Of a DNA stretch of 64,000 bases, positions 57,674 through 64,000 are shown one piece after another. Each line of letters opens with the position of its first letter. Within the stretch, counting starts at the first letter, position 1. The translations under genes and the position numbers were made by a program. The DNA is from Apodemus sylvaticus. Lineage: Eukaryota > Chordata > Mammalia > Rodentia > Muridae. Below the pieces are notes generated by a model, which saw only the letters and a list, made by a program, of their open reading frames with translations, did no database searches and had not been told where the DNA came from. The DNA lies in the NCBI RefSeq assembly GCF_947179515.1, contig NC_067472.1:162224761-162288760 (forward strand), in the 5' to 3' direction.

Positions 57674-59975
57674 GAAAAGAAAAGAAAAGAAAAGAAAAAG
57701 AAAGAAAAGTAAACAGTAGCACTAGACGTTATCTTTGAGCTCCACTGTTTCCTGGTAGGAATAGAGGTGCTGAGTTAAGTTCACCAGGAGTGCTAGGTAC
57801 TAAGTTTAGGTGCCGTGGCTGTCATGCATGAATCAGAATGAAGAAAACATTTGTTTCACTTGTGACAGCCCGGCAAGGCTCTTCAAGGCTTTCTTCCTTA
57901 AATCTGAACCTTCTTCACTCTGAAGCTGGTAGATTGCAAAGATACTCGGCCTCCTGTTACTTCTAGGTTTCATGTCACTTGAGGCTTCAGGAAGGTGCTC
58001 AGTGCCAATGGCTTTGGTGCTCAGAACCAAAGCCATTGCTGTGGCTTTTCTTTCTCTTTCTGTGCTATTTCTCTTACGAAATCTGTCTCAGTTCCTTAAT
58101 AAACCATCATGGGCGTCAAGCTGCAAAGTAGCTGCAGGGTCTTCTCAAAAGGAGTGAGCCATCTCCCAGTGATTCAGTCTACTATGTGGAGTCCTGGCCA
58201 CTTCTAATCAGCAGCTTCAAGGACTGTGTCCCCATCCCCTGTAGCCACCTGACCAGAGCTTAAATGGAGAAGTTCCAAAGGAATGTGTTACTGCCTTGGG
58301 AATAACAGGAGCACATACACAGCATTGACAGTGGCTTTGTCCTCCAGCACCTCCTTGTTCTGCACATGGCCTGGAGGACCTATAGTCCAGGAAGGGTCTT
58401 ATAATGAGGAAAATGTTTCTTCCCCATTGTCATGTGTCCATCATCTGACTGTCCCCAGAGGTGGCATGGACGGTGCTCTGAGTCTTAACAGAAAGGGTCA
58501 ATGCCCACACCAGGGTTCACAGTCCCACCAAAGGGCATGCTAATGTAGGAGGAGCCAAAGAGCAGTGTTGAAGTCTGAGCCAGGCCTGCACCTGTGACTA
58601 TGAAGTGCCCCTGAGGCCCGAGTAGAACATGAGATGTTTATCTTCCTGGTGTATTTTCAATGTAAACCCAGATTGAGATTCTCCAATGTTGTATTTACAC
58701 TAGTCTAAAAAGAAACTTTTAAGTAGAGAACTATTTATAAATGATAAATAATACAGAATATATCCCAAATGTGTTGTAGACTGTGCTATATCATTAAAAG
58801 TTCATTTGTATTATTTTTAATTATATGTGTGCATGCAGGGTGGGTTATTTCAGGTGAATGCAGAAACCCTCAGAGGCCAGAGAGCCTCCAGTTGTCCTGG
58901 AGCTGGAGTTACAGGGGGTGGTGGACCACCCAGTGTGGGTGCTGAGGATTGAACTCAGGTCCTCTAGGAGGGCAGTCTATTTTTCTATGCTTCTTTTTTG
59001 TAGACGATAAGACAGATAATATTTAAACTTCAAATAAATCCTATAATACAGAGCAGCAAGTTAACTCCTATCCTTAATTTTGGAAAGGTACAGTGATTAA
59101 AAATATTTAGCACTAAATATTTCTTAGATACAGTTTAAGAGTAGCACTTAGCAACTGAATATTTTTTGTCCTTTCTCAGAGGATTTTCTAAAACTTATAA
59201 TCACAGATTTCATATACTTTGCTAAAACAACAACAAATATTTTCTCACTCAAGAAAGGGGAAGATCTTACCACAAATTATTTAATTACTACTCCTTAATC
59301 GGGTCCAGTTCAAGAAGAAAGGTTTCCCCTTTTTGGTTTTTGATTTCTTTCTTTTTTTTTTTTTTTTTTTTTCGGGTCCAGTTCAAGAAGAAAGGTTTCC
59401 CCTTTTTGGTTTTTGTTTTCTTTCTTTTTTTTTTCTTTATTGATGTTTTTCCCTTCACTGTGGTGTTTGAGATGTAGCTAATGAAGCAGGGCTATGTGTT
59501 TGCCAGCTTCTGAGTCTGGTGAACAGCTGCTCTCATATGCAAGTCAGTATATGGCATGGCTTTATTATTTATGAGCAAGTGTTATGGGACAACAGAAACG
59601 GGAATGGCTTCTGGGTCAGGACAGCTTTTCTGGCTGGCTGGAATCTACCCAGGAGGGCCACTGGAAAGCAACGCATTCTGGGCCCTATTTCTTGGGGACG
59701 ATATAGCTAATGTAGTTCCAGAATTGAAAGAAATCTGGTAACAAGACACTGGCTCTTCTGGCCAATCCCCACCCCCATTCTAGGATATAACATGCCCAGC
59801 ACATTGAGGGAGCCTTGGACAGAGAACAGAGATGTCCATCTAAGAGAACAGAGTTCTTTCAAGGCAACAACCCTTTTATCAGATACTCCAAAAAATGGCT
59901 TGTCTGTATTTTTAAACCCCTGTCTTAAGATTCTTGTTTGTAATATAAAATTGTATTATTCCTGGCTATTTGCAA

Positions 59976-60006
<31 letters not shown>

Positions 60007-60138
60007 CAAAACCCAACCCTTTTTGCATTCTTTAATCCCATAATTTCTTTGTTTGTTCACTAGACTATCATTACATAATTTAAATACAAATTTACCAATG
60101 CCTGTATATTTTCACCTTTTTAGTGGACTGTGTCATGA
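53439..60138 (+). CDS. Svip: Small VCP/p97-interacting protein (spliced, 4 coding exons)
   Basis: Joining 53439-53492, 55454-55504, 56044-56157 and 60124-60138 gives a 77-residue protein, the same length as human SVIP. MGLCFPCP at the start gives Gly2 for N-myristoylation and Cys4/Cys7 as palmitoylation candidates, consistent with membrane anchoring. Residues 22-32 (R-QKLAE-AA-ER-R) fit the VCP-interacting motif R-x5-AA-x2-R exactly. The C-terminal half is Lys-rich and ends GGLRWTVS. In the known family, SVIP binds the N-domain of p97/VCP, competes with other VIM proteins such as gp78 and thereby inhibits ER-associated degradation; roles in autophagy and lysosomes are also reported. All introns are phase 0 with GT/AG ends. 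The start is the first ATG downstream of the GC-box array, with a G at +4 (ccccATGG). Confidence 0.97.
54780..54958 (-). repeat. Near full-length B1 SINE in Svip intron 1
   Basis: An inverted B1 with little divergence: agacagggtttctctgtgtag, gaccaggctggcctggaact, cccaagtgctgggattaaaagc. Its A-tail appears as a T-rich run (TTTTG units) at the left, 54780-54820. Confidence 0.92.
55454..55504 (+). CDS. Svip: Svip coding exon 2 (the VIM exon)
   Basis: Encodes residues 19-35, EEKRQKLAEAAERRQKE. The whole VCP-interacting motif sits in this one exon. Acceptor tttcttag, donor gtgaga, phase 0. Confidence 0.97.
55957..56026. repeat. C-rich tract immediately upstream of Svip exon 3
   Basis: About 70 bp made almost entirely of runs of 3-7 C separated by A or T, ending 18 bp before exon 3. 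On the complement this is a dense set of G-runs. Confidence 0.9.
56044..56157 (+). CDS. Svip: Svip coding exon 3
   Basis: Encodes residues 36-73, starting AASRGILDIQSVEA and ending GPPTAGGLR. It contains a run of five lysines. Acceptor ttttttaaag, donor gtgagt, phase 0. Confidence 0.96.
56514..56645 (-). repeat. B1/PB1-like SINE in Svip intron 3
   Basis: A (TTTTG)n run followed by gagacatggtcttctgtagccc, ctcactctgtagccgaggg and gccttgaacctctgagcaccctgcctggccc, an inverted 7SL-derived SINE, diverged. Confidence 0.55.
57466..57708 (+). repeat. Large (GGAA)n-(GAAA)n array in Svip intron 3
   Basis: About 55 bp of GGAA units (57478-57535) pass into about 135 bp of GAAA units and then GAAAA variants, roughly 240 bp in all. 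The Lys/Glu/Arg-rich (+) and Phe/Leu/Ser-rich (-) frames are artefacts. Confidence 0.97.
57720..58815. other. Svip intron 3, unassigned
   Basis: No exon with flanking splice sites was recognised. The short open frames (for example 58283-58543) are not supported. Confidence 0.4.
58825..58990 (-). repeat. B3-like SINE in Svip intron 3
   Basis: Inverted B3 body: agaggccagagagcctccagttg, gctggagttacagggggtggtggaccaccc, gtgctgaggattgaactcaggtcctct. The SINE head is lost. Confidence 0.6.
59300..59430 (+). repeat. 73-bp tandem duplication in Svip intron 3
   Basis: The unit starting cgggtccagttcaagaagaaag occurs at 59300 and again at 59373. The first 43 bases are identical, followed by a T-rich run in both copies. 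The near identity indicates a recent event. Confidence 0.92.
59970..60012 (+). repeat. (AAAAC)n microsatellite
   Basis: Repeated aaaac units, about 110 bp upstream of the last Svip exon. Confidence 0.95.
60124..60138 (+). CDS. Svip: Svip terminal coding exon (WTVS stop)
   Basis: Acceptor cctttttag is followed by TGG ACT GTG TCA TGA, giving Trp-Thr-Val-Ser-stop, the known end of SVIP. Only four codons are translated. Confidence 0.95.
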   Translation, partial: WTVS

Positions 60139-62635
60139 AGCATTTCATACCTGGAGGAGAATCCTGCCACCAACTCCAGCATCTGCAGACAATGGATTTC
60201 AGCTGAGGTCTCCTCTTTTCAGGGATCAAGAATCAGACTGTATCATTAGTGCCCTCTAGTGCAATCCTAAAACTAAATATACTAAATATACAAAATATTG
60301 GTAATACTTTTATTTTCAAACTTACTAAATAACCTAGCTTTTCATTCTATTCTACTTTTCCTACGTCTATTTTCTCTTCTGCAGAAAGTAACTTTGCAGT
60401 TTTTGTAGTTAAAATATGGATCCAAAAGGTATATGTGCATGGCATGTCCTGGTCCTACATATATCTCCCATGTTGAGTTTGCTGCTATACCTCTGCTTTA
60501 TAAGTAATCTTGCTACCTAGAATCATGTGACACAGCCTGTGGTCTATTTCTCTCTTACTAAATAGGAAGATTTCAGCTTCCAGACTTAGTGCCTTTAAGC
60601 TGATCATCAGGGAAAATCCTGAAAATGCATTTGAAGGACTTCAGGTGAAAGAAATCTTTATTTTTATAACCCACTAAGAAAGGAGTATTTGTAGGCAAAT
60701 GTTGACTCTCTGCTAATTTATTTTCTGTACCTAAGGCATGTCATATTAACTTGAAGTTACATGTCAGTAGGACATCAGCTCAGTGACCTGCTGATGTGTT
60801 CTACTTGAATCATGAAAGTCTATGTAGTGTAGGGATGAGACCAACTGAGAACCAGGTTGGAGATAATGAGTGATAATATATTTGTTCAAATTTCACATTT
60901 TTATTCTTCTGTATTTATTAAAGAATAATTGTAAGATCTATACATTACATGATGTTGTCAATGAAAGTATGAAAGAGAAATATATAAGTTCTGAACTTGG
61001 AAAGCACAAGCATGTGGAAGCATCTTGTGATTTATGACGTTGTAAGCCCAGATGCAAGTGTGCAAGGCTGCTGCTGCTATGGATGCCAAGACCTTCAGTG
61101 TCGACATCCAGTCCTTGCCTTACAAGTTATAGGTTCTAGTCAGTCAGGAATCTCAGTGAGTTAGGCTAAGTCACAGCCATAAAAAGAAACTGAGCCACTG
61201 GCTCATCTGTCCCTCCCACAAGGTATCTGACAGTGTGTCACACATGTACTTTTTAAAGAATTAGAGCTATGATATAGGTCTCATAATGACTGAAATATTA
61301 CTTTTCTATAGTTCAAAATGTTTCAAGAGCAAGACATAGAATTGTATCAGCTCTGTTTTCTTCATTTAGAGATTGTGATATTTTTCTTCATCATCATCAA
61401 GCTGACTTATAGAAATAATTTTTAGCTCATTTTGGTAAGTAATATTTCTGACATAGGAAGGCTGGTTCAGCTACATGGGGAGAGAGACAGCACACACCAG
61501 CCTGCACCTCCTGTGAGCATAGATAAAGCGTTCTCTTCCCTTCATCTTAGAGCTTGGTTCAGTGGGCAGTGCTGCATTTACTAGCTAATGGCATGCTTCA
61601 CAAGTGACATACAGGTTTATTGCTTGCTTGGGAAAACTAGGATCCACTGCTCTTGGCAGCTCTGGGCTATCTCTGCTGTTCCAAGGTCATGTGCATGGCT
61701 ATGGCCTGCCCCAGAGATCTGAACCTTCCCTCAAGGCAACACACGGCATAGGCACTAAATGGTGGTTTAAATCTCATGAATGTGATTGAAAAGAGGAAAT
61801 GGGATGCTTGATAGGAAATTGGGAAATGTCTATTAGAAATCATATATACATCTACACATTTTGCTTAGGTTATGGATAGTGATGTAGAGGTGAGTTTTCT
61901 CTAACGTAAGACTTAAATATAACATTGAATATATCTTCCAAGTTTTATAGCCAAGTTGCTAAAACATAAGAAAAGCATCAGATACAGAAAGGTAACTAGT
62001 GTATGCAAACTGCAGTCTTAATTGTAATTCTGAAGCTAATATAGCTGATGATAAAAGAGTTATATATATCATTACAGAAGGTTTCTGTGACTGGTTGCAT
62101 GTTTTGGAAACATCTGTAAATGGTTCTTTTATCTAGTTTGTATTATGATTATATCTGGAATGTGATTTATTAGTTTTCTAATATATTTTGAGCCCAGTGT
62201 TATGAATTCTGCATTGTCTCTGCGTATCTGAACATACGACTTCCTATACAAAAGTTCCCTTTGGCCATGTCTTTAAGTAAAATGTTTCTACTCTGTCTTA
62301 AACAAATTGTGAGTTGTCTTCATAATTAGGAACACATCCATGTTTCTGGGGTTAATAATGGAAAGGTACAAAATGACTGCGTGGAGGGGGCATGTTTCTC
62401 ATCCTGTAAAGAAATGTTATTATGTTGTTATTACTCTTGCTTTTAGATTAAAAAGTAAAGCACTGTAGAAAGGCTCTGTGCATAATCCCCAGAGCCATGA
62501 AAATTTGACATAAAATTTGAATTTATGTTTATCCAAAAATTTGGCTTATTTTCACTGTTAAGAATTATACTGTGTTCTTGGAAGATGAAAAGTGTACCTT
62601 CTCAGTTTTGAATAAAGTATATAATTTAACAGATT
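60139..62635 (+). terminator. Svip: Svip 3' UTR with candidate polyadenylation signals
   Basis: An ATTAAA at 60917-60922 and an AATAAA at 62611-62616 are the best signals, predicting 3' UTRs of about 0.8 or 2.5 kb. The region is low in recognisable repeats, as expected of a 3' UTR. Which site is used cannot be decided from sequence. Confidence 0.5.
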
Positions 62636-62689
62636 GGCAAGAGTTAGGTGCATGTGCCTGCCTCCTGCTTTGAGAGAAAAGGAATATGC

Positions 62690-63295
62690 CTTTTTTAAAA
62701 TAATACTTTTATTATTTCTCTGAGAATTTCACAATATATTTTTATTAAACACATCTCCTCCTACCCCAGATCCACCTCATCTCCTTATCCACTCAACTTC
62801 ATGTCCTCATTTCTTTCCTTTTTAAACTAACCATGGAGTCCAGTTTGTGCTGCCCAGATACTCTCGGTTGTGGGGCCTGCCCTGGAGGGTAGGTGACCTA
62901 CCAAAAGAGTCTTAAACCAACATCTATCAAACGCCATTAGCTAGGGGTGGGACTTTGTGCTTCTGTCTGTCTGACACCTTGCTTGGATTTTGTCTTGCTT
63001 GAGCATGCACAGGTCTCACCGATTGTGTCACAGAAGCATAAGTTCATATGTGCAACTTCCCTGCTGTCCAGAAAATAGTTTTCTTGTCTTCAACATCACC
63101 CCTTATTCTTCCAATTGCTCTGCCCCTCTTTCATGGTGATCTATGAGCCTTAGGGAGTGGGGTGAGAGAGACAGCCTATTTAGAGTTGAATTCTATAGTC
63201 TGCCGTTCTCAGAATGTTAACCAGTTACCACTTGCAAGTCTCTTTCTTAATCACCACCTATTTCCTTAACTTCTCTAAGTAAACACCTCAAATTC
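62690..63295 (-). repeat. RMER1/L1-3'-like interspersed repeat
   Basis: Landmarks in order: ttattatttctctgagaatttcacaa, ccagatccacctcatctcc, aacttcatgtcctcatttc, gtgctgcccagatactc, gctaggggtggga, caggtctcaccgattgtg, ctgtccagaaaatag, ttaatcaccacctattt. The complement of its middle part matches the repeat at 12,655-13,555 in this window. Confidence 0.5.
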
Positions 63296-63310
63296 CCTCA
63301 TACATTACAT

Positions 63311-63313
<3 letters not shown>

Positions 63314-63343
<30 letters not shown>
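63314..63343. repeat. (AC)n microsatellite
   Basis: A pure AC run of about 30 bp. Confidence 0.95.
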
Positions 63344-63345
<2 letters not shown>

Positions 63346-63486
63346 TAACCTGAATCACACATGGTAATAAGGCCCTATGTATTAATTTTCTAAAAGCAAT
63401 CATCAAATACAAATGAAAAGGCAACACCACTAATACAAGTCTATCTATAAAAGCCACTAGTGTGTATAGCAGGCCTTTGAAGTCGG

Positions 63487-63520
63487 TTTTTGTTGTTGTT
63501 GTTGTTGTTGTTGTTGTTGC
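63487..63520. repeat. (TTG)n microsatellite
   Basis: Eleven or so TTG units. Confidence 0.95.
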
Positions 63521-63524
63521 AGAA

Positions 63525-64000
63525 ATTGTTGTCACAACCTGAAGTCTCAGTTCTCCTCCAATGTGGCTTTTTATTGCATGGTTCTTCCTTTTCTGTTCTA
63601 CATCAGACCGTGACTGCCATAGGTTAAGAACTAAATAGACATAAAGGCCTTTTCCTGTGTGTGCCACTTACATGAGATCCTGAAGAGCACTGGCTGCATT
63701 CATGGTACTGCCTTTGACTTGTGTATTATTTTAATGGAAGAAAGAGAAATTTTCTTCCTAGTGATATATTGTCTGGCAACTTATGAAGTGGGCATTGCCA
63801 CTGGGGGATTTTTCTTATCATGTTCCTTCCTTTGAGCTACATAGGTGAGTAGAAGTTTCTGCACCTTTATCCTGTATCTGTTGTTTTGACTAACCACAAA
63901 GTAATACCTAATGAAGATATCAAAGAATTCCCACTGGGAATTTATTGATGGTAAAAACCGAACACCTGAATGTATTTTAGTAATGTGGGTGCCTTTGCCA
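63525..64000. other. Intergenic, nothing identified
   Basis: Ordinary sequence to the right edge. No exon, RNA or repeat family was recognised. Confidence 0.4.

Noticed and set aside
57333..57722. Lys/Glu/Arg-rich and Phe/Leu/Ser-rich ORFs of 92 and 129 codons
   Set aside because: They are translations of the GGAA/GAAA array.

Overview
The window is mammalian nuclear DNA from a murine rodent, most likely rat. It is AT-rich and full of rodent L1 fragments, B1, B2/B3 and B4-type SINEs, URR1-like DNA-transposon copies, RMER1-like repeats and long microsatellites. Several young L1 copies end in a 3' tail that I associate from memory with rat L1 rather than mouse L1. The species call rests on that recollection and on which genes are present.

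About 1-42,000 holds no protein gene I can support, apart from one unexplained open reading stretch at the left edge. It is a graveyard of L1 copies in both orientations. Copies lie at 5.3-6.5 kb (-), 8.8-9.6 kb (-), 20-22 kb (mixed), 25.9-28.1 kb (+, with a target-site duplication), 28.4-29.4 kb (+) and 31.2-32.3 kb (+, with a younger L1 tail nested inside). Two long copies, at 33.1-37.0 kb (+) and 37.9-41.1 kb (-), sit tail to tail. Both keep the 5' end, ORF1 and a 3' UTR but lack most of ORF2.

About 42.2-62.6 kb holds two small genes on the + strand, both reconstructed here exon by exon because their exons are too short to stand out as ORFs. Ccdc179 (42,268-46,586) has four coding exons and encodes 67 aa. 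Svip (53,439-60,138) has four coding exons and encodes 77 aa; it is the small VCP/p97-interacting protein, starting from a GC-rich CpG-island promoter with an array of about 14 degenerate GC boxes. The order and same-strand arrangement agree with the human CCDC179-SVIP neighbourhood as I recall it.

The main discovery candidate is that Ccdc179 and Svip look like ancient tandem paralogues. Each has four coding exons of nearly matching size (15/15/35/2 codons against 18/17/38/4), every intron is in phase 0, and the tiny last coding exon of each begins with the same Trp codon. There is ungapped similarity at the start and end of exon 3. Exon 2 of Ccdc179 keeps the R-x5-xx-x2-R spacing of the Svip p97-binding motif but has lost its central Ala-Ala. 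Other structures worth a look are a twin-primed (inverted) L1 at 50.2-51.3 kb, an L1 tail with a 35-bp target-site duplication inside Ccdc179 intron 3, a HAL1-like L1, a C-rich tract just upstream of Svip exon 3, and a recent 73-bp tandem duplication in Svip intron 3.
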